A DNA stretch of 64,000 nt from DASQYE01 sp036389675 (GTDB lineage: Bacteria; Acidobacteriota; Blastocatellia; Pyrinomonadales; Pyrinomonadaceae). Each line of letters starts with the position of its first letter. The first letter of the stretch is position 1. Location: positions 1-64,000 of the forward strand of contig DASVWI010000036.1 of the NCBI GenBank assembly GCA_036389675.1, read 5' to 3'. Of this stretch, positions 1 to 8,462 are shown piece after piece. Both the position numbers and the translations under genes were made by a program. The notes beneath the pieces were generated by a model. That model ran no database searches. It was not told where the DNA came from and saw nothing but the letters and a program-made list of their open reading frames with translations.

Positions 1-366
1 AGAGGGGGAGACTCTTAGAGAGGCGGAGGGGAGTTTATCGAGGGCGGAGGATTGGATGGTGATGAAATCTGAGGAGGGGGGTTTGGCAGGGAGGGTGAAA
101 GGGCCGGTATAGCTAGCTCCGGCTTCCAGTATGATCGTGTCACCGGGGCGCGCAATGTTGAGCGCCTTCTGAAAATCTCCTCGCGGCGAAACCCTGATCG
201 TATTGCCTGAGCTGGCGGTCGCGGCGCGGCGCGGTCGTTCCTGCTGCGTAGATTGACGCCGGCCCTGCGCGAAGGCAAGCGCCATTAATAGAGCAGGCAG
301 CAGGCACGCCAGCAGGGTCAGCACATGAAATCTTACGCGACCGTTTCCGTCTTTCAGTCCTCTCAT
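1..366 (-). CDS. Parallel beta-helix (pectate-lyase-like) exported protein, N-terminal fragment
   Basis: The reading frame is open from an ATG at 366 to the window edge (122 codons), so only the N-terminus is visible. Residues 12-32 form a hydrophobic export signal (VLTLLACLLPALLMALAFAQ) followed by a low-complexity Arg/Gln/Ala linker. From about residue 55 the segments FQKALNIARPGDTIILEAG and YTGPFTLPAK are typical of the first coil of right-handed parallel beta-helix proteins (pectate lyase, alginate epimerase or right-handed beta-helix repeat families). As the last visible gene of a polysaccharide operon, it may be a periplasmic or secreted lyase or epimerase acting on the product. The catalytic part lies outside the window, so substrate and reaction are unknown. 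Confidence 0.72.
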   Translation of the reverse strand, partial: MRGLKDGNGRVRFHVLTLLACLLPALLMALAFAQGRRQSTQQERPRRAATASSGNTIRVSPRGDFQKALNIARPGDTIILEAGASYTGPFTLPAKPPSSDFITIQSSALDKLPSASLRVSPS

Positions 367-432
367 GCCTTATGCTCGAAGCTATCGCTCAATGTGCGTC
401 GCTTGTCTTTCACCGCAGGCTCAAAGCTGAAG

Positions 433-1086
433 CTAGCGGTAGTGGAAAAAGTAGTAAATGATCTTCAGGTATTCAAGCGCGACCATCCGCCAGCCGAAGG
501 GCTTGAGCCACCAGACGGCAGGCCCGGGCACTTGCTGTCCCGGCGCGACCGGGACGAGGCCGACTTCGACACCACTTCCCTCGAAGACGCGACGCAGTGT
601 CCAGAGGGCACGGCGTGAATGATAGCCGGACGTGACCACCAGAATTGAGCGAAGGCCACGCGAGACGGCCCATTGTCGCAGCACCACAGCCTCGTCATAA
701 GTGCTGGCGACAGGCTGCGGCAATATCTCTATGCGCTCAAGCGGCACGCCCGCGCGTTGCAGCTCGTCCGTCGCGCGCTCAGTGAACGTAGGGTTTCGCT
801 GTTCCTCCTGCGACCATGGGCCAATCATCGTATCGCTGGTCAGGATAACTTTTGGCGCGCGCCCCTCTTTGAAGAGTTGCGCCGCCAGCCCCGCGCGCTC
901 GACGTAAGCGCCCGAGCCGCTCAGCACGACGAGCGCGCCGGCCCGCTCAAGCTCCGCGCTGACAATCAGGGCACGGGCCGCGACCCACGCCAGCAAAGAC
1001 CATACGGCCAGCGCCAACAGGGCCGGACGCACAACCCGCCACACGTGCCAGCCCTTCTTCTCAGCCTGTCTAAATGTAAACCTCAC
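433..1086 (-). CDS. YdcF/SanA-like DUF218 membrane-anchored protein
   Basis: This 217-aa protein has one N-terminal membrane helix (about residues 19-42) followed by a DUF218 (YdcF/SanA/ElyC) domain. Family hallmarks are LVVLSGSGAYVERA near residue 52, the acidic motif STYDEAVVLRQWA near 129 and VVTSGYHSRRALWTLRR near 149. DUF218 proteins such as ElyC and SanA are linked to envelope integrity and undecaprenyl-phosphate carrier use, but their reaction is not settled. The start is GTG at 1086. It is followed by the beta-helix gene and preceded by a GT4 gene whose end lies in a short AT-rich repeat, so co-transcription is likely. A role in envelope or carrier-lipid homeostasis is inferred. Confidence 0.8.
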   Translation of the reverse strand: MRFTFRQAEKKGWHVWRVVRPALLALAVWSLLAWVAARALIVSAELERAGALVVLSGSGAYVERAGLAAQLFKEGRAPKVILTSDTMIGPWSQEEQRNPTFTERATDELQRAGVPLERIEILPQPVASTYDEAVVLRQWAVSRGLRSILVVTSGYHSRRALWTLRRVFEGSGVEVGLVPVAPGQQVPGPAVWWLKPFGWRMVALEYLKIIYYFFHYR

Positions 1087-1105
1087 AGAAAGAATCTAAC
1101 AGGCC

Positions 1106-1129
1106 ATTTTGGATTTTAGATTTTGGATT
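1106..1129. repeat. AT-rich short repeat, ATTTTGG/ATTTTAG unit
   Basis: Three consecutive near-identical heptamers (ATTTTGG, ATTTTAG, ATTTTGG) plus ATT form a 24-nt AT-rich block in an otherwise GC-rich sequence. The same units recur at 58136-58152 and, inverted, at 58215-58232, with a partial copy at 52408-52418. On the minus strand it encodes the last residues QSKI and the stop codon of the upstream glycosyltransferase gene. Confidence 0.6.
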
Positions 1130-2333
1130 GACGCACATCAGCGATGTGACGGCAGATGTCTCCGAGCCTCGCTTCCCAGCTTTCGCTGCGGATGGCTGCG
1201 CTTCGCGCGGCGCTCGGCCCAGGGTCAAGGAGCGCCTCTTCAACCTCGCGTATAAAACCGTCTGCGTCCTTGCCGATGCGGCATTGGCCCACGACCTCCA
1301 CCTCGGGTATCGCCGTCGAGACGACCTGCAACCCGGCAGCGAGGTACTCACGAACCTTGAGCGGGTTGGCGTTGAGCGTCAGCTCGTTGATGCGAAATGG
1401 CATCAGCGCGACATCAAAACCCTTGCAATAAGCCGGAAGAAGCGCGTAGGGCTTGCGGCCAAGGAAATGCACGTTGGGAAGCGATGCCAGCTCGGACACA
1501 TCCGTCGTCGTCTTGCCGAGCATGACGAGCGACCCGTTTGCGAAGCGTTTCGCCACACGGGCCAACAAATCCAGATCAACCCAGTCGGCGATGAGCCCGA
1601 AGAATCCGATGTGTGGTCGCGGCAGCCGCGCCAGATCATCGGGCACGAGCGTTTGGGGGTCGAGCGCGCGGCTGAAATGAGTATGGTCGACGCCGTGACG
1701 CACGAGCACTGTGCGCGGGTTGTGCTGCACCTTCGACTGGTAAAGAAGCTCTGCCGAGGTGATGACCAGATCGGCGCGCCGCAGCAGTTGCTGCTCAAGC
1801 TCAAGCATCGGCCCGGCCTGTATGTCGGAGAAGGCAGCGTATTCGTCAACGCAGTGATAGACGACCAGCTCTTCGCCGAGAGTTCCGGCGATGACGGCTG
1901 CCGACGGGAGAAAGACGTAGTTGATGGGGCGGCTAAACCCGAGGTGGCGCATCGCCCTTTTGACTTGAAAACGGAGCAGGTGGCGATTGAGCGCGCGGAT
2001 GCGCGGGTTGCCGTAAGCGGGTATCGCGAGCGGGCTCAGCACGAAGATGTTCGGCTCAACTTCCTTGACGGGGGTGGCGACCGCCGCCAGTTTTTTAAAG
2101 AGGCGGCTGATGTCGGCCTTGGAAGCGGTCGGCGCGCGCAAGCCGATCGAGTTGACCCACAGCACACGATTGTCGCGGGCAAACAGCCGCATCAGGTGCG
2201 TCTTGGAGAGCGGGTCGCCCGTCCAGTCGTGCGGGAAACAAACGATGTCCCGACCCCTGATCAAACAATCCTGCTCGTTCGTTTGAAGATGAGCGATGTC
2301 GGTCGCGCGATTAAGAGTCTCCGTGCCGGTCAT
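1116..2333 (-). CDS. GT4-like glycosyltransferase
   Basis: This 405-aa soluble enzyme has a GT-B fold. The N-terminal half begins with DIVCFPHDWTGDPLSKTHL, in which substrate-binding loops are typical of TuaH/WbuB-like transferases, and contains VVYHCVDEYAAF near residue 170. The C-terminal half has the nucleotide-sugar site pattern: HIGFFGLIADWVDLDLL, then VHFLGRKPY, then NPLKVREYLAAGLQVVST with the conserved Glu. It probably adds one sugar to the growing lipid-linked repeat unit on the cytoplasmic face. Donor and acceptor cannot be read from sequence. Its last codons and stop lie in an AT-rich repeat, so the original C-terminus may have been altered by repeat insertion. Confidence 0.85.
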   Translation of the reverse strand: MTGTETLNRATDIAHLQTNEQDCLIRGRDIVCFPHDWTGDPLSKTHLMRLFARDNRVLWVNSIGLRAPTASKADISRLFKKLAAVATPVKEVEPNIFVLSPLAIPAYGNPRIRALNRHLLRFQVKRAMRHLGFSRPINYVFLPSAAVIAGTLGEELVVYHCVDEYAAFSDIQAGPMLELEQQLLRRADLVITSAELLYQSKVQHNPRTVLVRHGVDHTHFSRALDPQTLVPDDLARLPRPHIGFFGLIADWVDLDLLARVAKRFANGSLVMLGKTTTDVSELASLPNVHFLGRKPYALLPAYCKGFDVALMPFRINELTLNANPLKVREYLAAGLQVVSTAIPEVEVVGQCRIGKDADGFIREVEEALLDPGPSAARSAAIRSESWEARLGDICRHIADVRQSKI

Positions 2334-2381
2334 GCTTTCTTACCGCCTTTATTGAGGAGTCCGTGACAAACCCGAGCGCTG

Positions 2382-3179
2382 TTAATTCCTTTCCTGACTG
2401 AGCAGTGATTTTCTCAGTTTCAGGTAATACTCGCCGCCGAGCGACTTGGTGATCTTCTTGGCGTTCCAGAAGAGCAGTTGCCGCATACGCGGAGTGAAGT
2501 GCCCGCTGGCGAGGGCCGCGATGCGCTCGGGCGCAGTCCGACGCTGCACCGTGTAGCGACCGAGCACGAGGCATCCCTCAATCCTGCGGCACTTGGTGAC
2601 GGGCTCGGAGGTAAAGAGCGCCTCGACGCCTGCGCGCGCTGCCGTCTCGGCCACCTCTCTTGAATAGAAGCCGCCCGGCACGGAGGCCACCCTCACCTGT
2701 TGGCCCAGGATGCCGGAGAGCGTCTCTACGCTCGTCTTCCATTCTTCGAGCATCTCTTCGGGGCGACAGTGGGACATGCGGAGCGGGTGCGTGGTGGAAT
2801 GGCTTCCGATGACGTGGCCTCTGCGGTGAAGCTCGACGATCTGTCCGCGGCTGAGAAAGGCCGGCTCGTCGATGCGGCCCGTGGTGACGAAGAAGTGGCC
2901 GCGCCAGCCGCGCTCCTCCAGCATCTCTGCGATGCAGGTGTAGGCACTCACGCCTCCGTCGTCAAAGGTCAGAAGCCACGGCGCGCCTTCCGAGTGTTCG
3001 GCAATCTCCGTGACGCGCGCGGGCTCGTCCGTGCGGGCAGAGGCGATGGCCCGCAGGTGTTCACCAAAGCGCTCTCGCTCAAGCTTGTAGAGCGCCGCAT
3101 CCGGGCCGGTAAAGCCGCTCGTGTGCCCCTCCCCGGCTTCCGTGACATCGTGGTACATGATCGAGATGGCTCTCATCAT
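2382..3179 (-). CDS. Polysaccharide deacetylase (NodB domain)
   Basis: The protein has 265 aa from the ATG at 3179, which overlaps the TGA of the preceding formyltransferase gene (ATGA). An in-frame upstream ATG at 3212 would lengthen the overlap and is less likely. NodB-fold motifs are visible: MYHDV at residues 8-12, TFDDG at 71-75 with the catalytic and metal-binding Asp pair, and SHSTTHP around 126-132 with the two metal-binding His (127, 131). Such enzymes remove N- or O-acetyl groups from amino-sugar polymers or precursors. No signal peptide is seen, so it probably acts in the cytoplasm on a lipid-linked or nucleotide-linked sugar. Translational coupling to a formyltransferase suggests deacetylation followed by N-formylation (inference). 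Confidence 0.85.
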   Translation of the reverse strand: MMRAISIMYHDVTEAGEGHTSGFTGPDAALYKLERERFGEHLRAIASARTDEPARVTEIAEHSEGAPWLLTFDDGGVSAYTCIAEMLEERGWRGHFFVTTGRIDEPAFLSRGQIVELHRRGHVIGSHSTTHPLRMSHCRPEEMLEEWKTSVETLSGILGQQVRVASVPGGFYSREVAETAARAGVEALFTSEPVTKCRRIEGCLVLGRYTVQRRTAPERIAALASGHFTPRMRQLLFWNAKKITKSLGGEYYLKLRKSLLSQERN

Positions 3180-3964
3180 TCGGGCCTCGCGCGCCTCGCT
3201 TTGCGCTTCCACCTCAGATAGCTAGTCAGCCACGGCTGCCCCCACACCTTCGATTCCCTTCCGCTCGTGTCCAGCGCGACGGCCTTGCCCTCGTATATCT
3301 CGCCGAGCTTCTTTTCGAGCGCCGGAAGATTCTCCAACACGACGCGATGCTGAATGCGTATGTGCGATTCCGCCTTCTCGTCAAAGGGATAGCTGTAATA
3401 GCCGTAGACAGGCCCGGTGTCTATGCCCTTGTCTATACGCAGGAGCGTCATCCCGACTTTCTCCCCGTCATCGCCGGCCAGCGCCCAGAAACAGCCGTGA
3501 GCGTTTCTGTATTCGGGACACACGCCGGGATGCATCACGAACGTGCCGCGCGTGGCGATGGAAAAGACGCTCTCCTTGAGCAGCGTCTTGCAGCGCGCGA
3601 TCACGATGTCGGGCGAGAGCCTTTTGATGAACTGCTCGGCCTCCGCAGAGTTGGGGCTGTGCGTGACGAGCACCGGCACATCCTTCAGCTCGGGGTAGGT
3701 TGCGCGCAGCTCTTCCAGCTTGTGCCCCTGCCAATCTTTATCCTGTGCCGCGATGAAAAGCTTGTAGTAGAGACGAAACGCCAGCACGTCGAGAAAACGC
3801 GCCGCGCCCACGCGCTCGACTTCGCGGCGCACGCGCCGACGCATGCGCTCGGTCTTCTCTCTCAAGACCACGACTCCGACCAGATTAGAGAAAGAGGCCA
3901 GCCATCTCGCCAGCCCCTCGCGATCAAGCTCCGCACCCTCGTGACAGATTAAAAGCGTTTTCAT
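3176..3964 (-). CDS. Formyltransferase-fold protein (sugar N-formyltransferase candidate)
   Basis: This 262-aa protein carries the formyl_trans_N fold of Fmt/ArnA-type enzymes that use 10-formyl-tetrahydrofolate. The active-site region reads TFVMHPGVCPEYRNAHG around residue 140, and the loop with the catalytic Asp reads LRIDKGIDTGPVYGYY around 176. The canonical Asn two residues before the catalytic His (N-x-H) is Val here (V-M-H), which is unusual. It lacks the C-terminal tRNA-binding domain of true Fmt and sits in a sugar operon overlapping a deacetylase gene, so an amino-sugar substrate is more likely than Met-tRNA. The missing Asn leaves catalytic competence open. Confidence 0.75.
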   Translation of the reverse strand: MKTLLICHEGAELDREGLARWLASFSNLVGVVVLREKTERMRRRVRREVERVGAARFLDVLAFRLYYKLFIAAQDKDWQGHKLEELRATYPELKDVPVLVTHSPNSAEAEQFIKRLSPDIVIARCKTLLKESVFSIATRGTFVMHPGVCPEYRNAHGCFWALAGDDGEKVGMTLLRIDKGIDTGPVYGYYSYPFDEKAESHIRIQHRVVLENLPALEKKLGEIYEGKAVALDTSGRESKVWGQPWLTSYLRWKRKARRARPE

Positions 3965-3986
3965 TCCTCCCTTTTTCGGCCACCCT

Positions 3987-5945
3987 TCACCCGCTGGTTA
4001 AGGCTAAGCCCTCCGGCAAATCTATTTCGGAAGGCTTCAGTCCTTCGCTGTCAATGAACTGGCGCTGCCACATCTCGAAATTGACGAGCGACCAGAGGCG
4101 CTCGGCGTGGTTGCGCGTGCCCCGTTGATGCTCCTCGACAAGGTTGCGAACGAACGCCGGATCGAAAAGTCCGCGACGGACGGCGCGCTCGCCCAGCACG
4201 TAATCGTCAATGACCGGGCGGTACGGCCCGCGAAACCATCTCGCCAGCGGCACGGGAAAGCCCATCTTGCCCCGCTTTAAGATTACGTCCGGCAGTATAT
4301 TCTTCATGCTTTGTCGCAGGACGTATTTCGTCGTCCAGCCGCGCAGCTTCAAACGCTGCGGCAGGCGCGCTGTAAACTCCACCAGCTTGTGATCGAGAAA
4401 GGGGACGCGGCTTTCAATGGATGCCGCCATGCTCATCTGATCCTGCTTCATCAACAACTCGTGGAGGTAGGTTTTGACATCGGCGTAAAGCAGGCGGTCC
4501 AGAAGCGAGTCGTCCTTCGTCCCTTCAAAGTAGGGGCGCACATTCTCGTAAGGGTCGTGCGCGCCGCCGCGCTCCATGGCTTCGGGTGTCAGCAGTTGGC
4601 GCTGCATGTCGCGCGGGAAGACGGCGAAGTTATCGAAGTAGATGCTTTCGATGTCGGGCGGCAGGCACAGGAAGGTGCGCCGCAGCTTTTGCCTCACGCC
4701 GGATGGCCTGCGTCCCGCTTCGATGCGGCGGCAGACGAAGCGGCGCACAGCGGCTGGCGTCCACGAATTGTAACGCGCGCCGAGCGCCAGATTGTAAACC
4801 GTCTTGCGATAGCGCTCGTATCCGGCCAGCGTCTCGTCGCTGCCCTCGCCCGTGAGGACGACCTTGACGTGGCGCGCGGCCAGCTCCGAGACGAAATAGA
4901 GCGGAACGGATGCAGGATGAGCGAGCGGCTCGTCCTCGTGCCAGATCAGTCGCGGCAGAGCGTCGAAGAACTGCTCCGGGTTGATAATGATTGCGTGATG
5001 GTCTGTCTTGAAGCGGCGCGCGACCAGCCGCGCGTAATCCAGCTCGTTGGCCTCGCGCTCGTTAAAGGCGACGGAAAAAGTCTTAATCGGGTCGTTTACC
5101 ATTCGGCTCATGACAGCCGCGATGGCCGAGGAATCAATCCCGCCCGAGAGGAACATGCCGAGCGGCACGTCCGCCATGAGGCGCAAACGCACAGATGTCT
5201 TGAACAGCTCCGTCCACTCTTCGATGTAATCAGCGTCGCTGCGGCGCGTGTCCTCTGCGGAGTGAAAACGCACGTCCCAGTATTGCTCTACCTGAATGCG
5301 CCCGTCGCGCCAGACGAGGCTGTGGCCCGGCAGCAATCGCTTGACGCCGCGAAAGAGCGTCTCTTCGCCCGATGTGGCATGGTTCGCCAGATAATCCGGC
5401 AGCGCCGCGAAGTTGACTTCCGGTTTGACGGCCCGCGCCGTAAGGATGGCCTTGATCTCGGAAGCGAAGTAGAGCGAGCCGTCGTCCAGATGGGCGTAGT
5501 AGAGCGGCTTGACGCCCAGACGGTCGCGCGCGATGAACAGCTCGCGGCGGCGCTCGTCCCAGATGGCGAAGGCGAACATCCCGCGCAGATGCTCGACGCA
5601 GGCCGTGCCCTCCTCTTCGTAAAGATGCAGGATGGTCTCCGTATCGCAATGCGTGCGATAGACGTGGCCGGAGGCTTCGAGGCGGTCGCGAAAGTCGGCG
5701 TGATTATAAATCTCGCCGTTGTAAACGATGTGCAGCGAGCCGTCTTCGTTGGTCATCGGCTGGTGGCCCGCTGTCACGTCGACGATGCTCAAGCGGCGGT
5801 GGCCGAGCCCTATGCCGTCCTTGATGTAGAGGCCGCAGTCGTCCGGCCCGCGATGCAGCAGCGCGTCGCGCATCTCTTCGAGCACGCGCCGGTCAAGGCG
5901 CGCGCGCGAACGACTGGACAGCGCTATTCCGTTAATTCCGCACAT
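3987..5945 (-). CDS. Asparagine synthase-like glutamine amidotransferase (AsnB type), copy 1
   Basis: This 652-aa protein is a standard-length AsnB homologue. The N-terminal class II glutaminase domain starts with Cys2 (MCGINGIA), with HRGPDD at 31-36 and NGEIYNH at 76-82. The C-terminal synthetase domain has the ATP PP-loop SGGIDSS at 267-273. In polysaccharide loci such proteins are thought to amidate carboxyl groups of sugars or act on other acyl acceptors rather than make free asparagine; that is family knowledge applied here. It lies 18 nt downstream of the heparinase-like gene. A second, divergent AsnB lies at 44083-46077. Confidence 0.9.
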   Translation of the reverse strand: MCGINGIALSSRSRARLDRRVLEEMRDALLHRGPDDCGLYIKDGIGLGHRRLSIVDVTAGHQPMTNEDGSLHIVYNGEIYNHADFRDRLEASGHVYRTHCDTETILHLYEEEGTACVEHLRGMFAFAIWDERRRELFIARDRLGVKPLYYAHLDDGSLYFASEIKAILTARAVKPEVNFAALPDYLANHATSGEETLFRGVKRLLPGHSLVWRDGRIQVEQYWDVRFHSAEDTRRSDADYIEEWTELFKTSVRLRLMADVPLGMFLSGGIDSSAIAAVMSRMVNDPIKTFSVAFNEREANELDYARLVARRFKTDHHAIIINPEQFFDALPRLIWHEDEPLAHPASVPLYFVSELAARHVKVVLTGEGSDETLAGYERYRKTVYNLALGARYNSWTPAAVRRFVCRRIEAGRRPSGVRQKLRRTFLCLPPDIESIYFDNFAVFPRDMQRQLLTPEAMERGGAHDPYENVRPYFEGTKDDSLLDRLLYADVKTYLHELLMKQDQMSMAASIESRVPFLDHKLVEFTARLPQRLKLRGWTTKYVLRQSMKNILPDVILKRGKMGFPVPLARWFRGPYRPVIDDYVLGERAVRRGLFDPAFVRNLVEEHQRGTRNHAERLWSLVNFEMWQRQFIDSEGLKPSEIDLPEGLALTSG

Positions 5946-5963
5946 AAACTCTATGGCCCCTTG

Positions 5964-8462
5964 TTATACCACCGTCTCCGCCTTAGGCGTTGCGGCGCTC
6001 TGCATACGTCCTCCCGCGAAACGAAGCATCGCCGCCCCGTCCGCCGGATGGTATTCCTCTCCCTCGATCATCACACGAGACGCGCCGAACGCCGCCACCT
6101 GAAACTCGCCGCCCGCGTCCGCCTCGACCCGCAGCTCATCGCCGGCCCAGCGCAGGACTGCGTAAGAGATGCGCTCTGCGGCCTCGAATACCTTTCTTCC
6201 ATTGAGCTGAAGCCGGCAGCCTCCGAGCAACAACACCTCGCGTGGCCTCTGTGAATCGCCGGCAAAGCGCAGCCATGCACAGTCGAAATCCGAGCTGATT
6301 TGCGCCGCACAAGCCTCTGCTCCGTCCGAGATCAGGAGCATGTCGCGCGCCCGAGCCGAGACCAATTCAAAGGCGCGGCCACCTTTGGCCTCCAGCTCGC
6401 GCGCGTGCGACGCGGGCTCGCCAGCGCCGCGCGGCAGCATAAAGGTATAAAAGTCCTGCGGGCCTTCGCCCTCGGATTCAAAGATGCAGACGGGAGCAGA
6501 CGCACGCGCCCCGTAACAGCGCGAGACCCAGCCCTCTTCCTTTCGCCAGGAGCCCGCGCCGAAAGCGAAAAGCTCTATCCCCTGCGCGTCCGTTACGCTT
6601 TCGCGCACGACACTATGGTCTTCAATTATTGGCGCGGCATCGCTGGCGAAGTGAAAGGGCAGCGCGTAGCTGTGCGCGCCGACAGTCTCCACGCGGTCGC
6701 GCACGATCCAGTAATCGCCTTTGAGAAAGAGCACCGTGCGCGTGTGGCTGGCCGGTTGGGCCAATCGCATAAAGCCGTCCTGCGTGCCCTCGAAATAGTC
6801 GAAGCGCGCGCGCGTTATCCAGCGACGCGTCTGACACTGCGCGACGTGCTGCCACGAGAACGGCCCGGCGGGCACGGATGACGACTCTCCGTCGATGGTC
6901 AGCGTGTTATGCGCGGCGGAGAGGCGAAAATGGTCGCGCAACTCGGCTGAGCCCGTGTAGGTGTAAGTCCCCGTATCGACGAGCAGCGTGCGCCCGCGCG
7001 CGGCCACTTCGAAGGCGAGCGCGTCGGCGTGTGCGTGCCCGCAGTTGAGCGTGCCGTGCGGGCCGCAGTCGATCAGCATGTAATTGCTCAGCGGCGTCCA
7101 GCCGTCACGCATCACGTAGTAGCCGCCGTCGGTGAAAGCGCGCGAACAGGATTCGGGCGGCGCGGCGCGCAGATGGTCGAAGGCGGCGAGCCCCTTCGGC
7201 CCGAGCAGCCAGAGCGTCTCTTCCGCCGCGTCCCTCGCCACGTACTTATAATCGGAGCGCTCGAAGAGGGCCGCGCCCGTGGCGAACGCCGCGCGGAAAT
7301 CATCGTTGGCGCGCTCGTCCAGCGTCATCAGGCGGCCTCCGTCGTCGTCGCCGTAAAAGGGGGTCGTCCCGTCGGGCCTTGTGATGTACATCAGGTGATC
7401 GAGCAGCGCCTTGAGTTTCGTTTCAAGCTCCGGCGCGAGCGCCCCGCCGTTGTCTCTCAAGAGGATATAAAAGTGCGTGTAGAAATCTGCGGTGTAGCGT
7501 TGATAGTAGCTCGACTGCTCGAAATAGACTCCGTCCGGGCGCACGTGTCTCGCCAGCTCTCCGACCAGAATCCTCTCGCCGGTCGCGCGCCAGCGCTCAG
7601 CCGAGCGAAACTCGGGCAACAGCGTGCCCAGATAAAAGAGGCCCAGCGCTTCGCCCGTCAGATGTGTGTTCGGGCTCGAATAAGTTGAGAGATACGTTTC
7701 CAGATGGCGCGCGTGAACGTAGAGAAACTTCAGGGCACGCAGGAACACTTCGGCTGTGAGCGCGGGCGAGTCTTTGAAGAGATGCAGCGCCCAGAGCCAG
7801 GAGATGGCGCGGAAGGCGACCTCAAGACTACTGGCCCAGTTGACGCCGAGCTTGGGCGGATTCTGTTCCATCCATCGTTCCAGATGCTCGACGAAAGTAC
7901 ACGCGAAGCCCTCATCATTCGTGTGCATGTAGGCGCGCCCGAGCGTGAGAAAATACTGGTGGCGATTAAGCTCCCAGATAATCCTTTTATCCCCCGTCAA
8001 CTCGGAATTAAGCTCGCCGATGCTGCTCCAATGTACGAGCGGCGACCTTTTGCCCGACACTGGTTCGAGATGAAAGTCCGGCGGAGAGCCGAACTCCAGC
8101 GCCTCATGTCCCTGTAGATCGAATCGTCCCTCCGAGATCTGCCCGGCACGCCTCACAACCTCTTCGGCAGTGGCAGCGCCGAAGCGCCGACGAAGCTCAC
8201 CGACGGTACGCTCGCGGTCTGCGAAGGCGAAGAAGCGCGGAGTGGTGCGGGCGCGAAAGTTGGCCCACAAGCTTTCGGCGGTCAGGGAATCACCGCCCAA
8301 CACCGGCGCGTCGAGCAGCTTCCACAGCGCTTCCGTATCCGGCAGCAGAGAAGAACGGGTGTACCTTTCGGCGTAGGCGGCCATCATCTGTGCGGCGCGC
8401 ACACGTAGCTCCCTGAGCGAGCGCCCGCGCAGCTTTCTGGATTTTTTCAGCACCTCAATCAT
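5964..8462 (-). CDS. Heparinase II/III-family protein
   Basis: This 832-aa protein starts at the ATG at 8462, which shares a base with the TGA of the upstream GT4 gene. The N-terminal (alpha/alpha)-toroid region contains ELNRHQYFLTLGRAY and FEQSSYYQRYTADFYTHF (His/Tyr-rich segments of the lyase fold). The C-terminal beta-sheet domain has NCGHAHADALAFEVAARG, LLVDTGTYTYTG and SAAHNTLTIDG, diagnostic of heparinase II/III. Members cleave uronic-acid-containing glycans by beta-elimination, and homologues in exopolysaccharide loci may trim or edit the polymer. No signal peptide is evident, which is odd for a polymer lyase. It may act on lipid-linked intermediates or be exported by another route. 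Confidence 0.88.
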   Translation of the reverse strand: MIEVLKKSRKLRGRSLRELRVRAAQMMAAYAERYTRSSLLPDTEALWKLLDAPVLGGDSLTAESLWANFRARTTPRFFAFADRERTVGELRRRFGAATAEEVVRRAGQISEGRFDLQGHEALEFGSPPDFHLEPVSGKRSPLVHWSSIGELNSELTGDKRIIWELNRHQYFLTLGRAYMHTNDEGFACTFVEHLERWMEQNPPKLGVNWASSLEVAFRAISWLWALHLFKDSPALTAEVFLRALKFLYVHARHLETYLSTYSSPNTHLTGEALGLFYLGTLLPEFRSAERWRATGERILVGELARHVRPDGVYFEQSSYYQRYTADFYTHFYILLRDNGGALAPELETKLKALLDHLMYITRPDGTTPFYGDDDGGRLMTLDERANDDFRAAFATGAALFERSDYKYVARDAAEETLWLLGPKGLAAFDHLRAAPPESCSRAFTDGGYYVMRDGWTPLSNYMLIDCGPHGTLNCGHAHADALAFEVAARGRTLLVDTGTYTYTGSAELRDHFRLSAAHNTLTIDGESSSVPAGPFSWQHVAQCQTRRWITRARFDYFEGTQDGFMRLAQPASHTRTVLFLKGDYWIVRDRVETVGAHSYALPFHFASDAAPIIEDHSVVRESVTDAQGIELFAFGAGSWRKEEGWVSRCYGARASAPVCIFESEGEGPQDFYTFMLPRGAGEPASHARELEAKGGRAFELVSARARDMLLISDGAEACAAQISSDFDCAWLRFAGDSQRPREVLLLGGCRLQLNGRKVFEAAERISYAVLRWAGDELRVEADAGGEFQVAAFGASRVMIEGEEYHPADGAAMLRFAGGRMQSAATPKAETVV

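Noticed and set aside
1128..2366. Plus-strand frame of about 412 aa opposite a GT4 gene
   Set aside because: The minus-strand frame carries clear GT4 motifs, while this one is rich in Arg/His/Asp without domains.
4311..6254. Long plus-strand frame opposite the first AsnB gene
   Set aside because: It mirrors the codon bias of the real gene on the other strand and lacks any protein family; long antisense frames are expected in GC-rich DNA.
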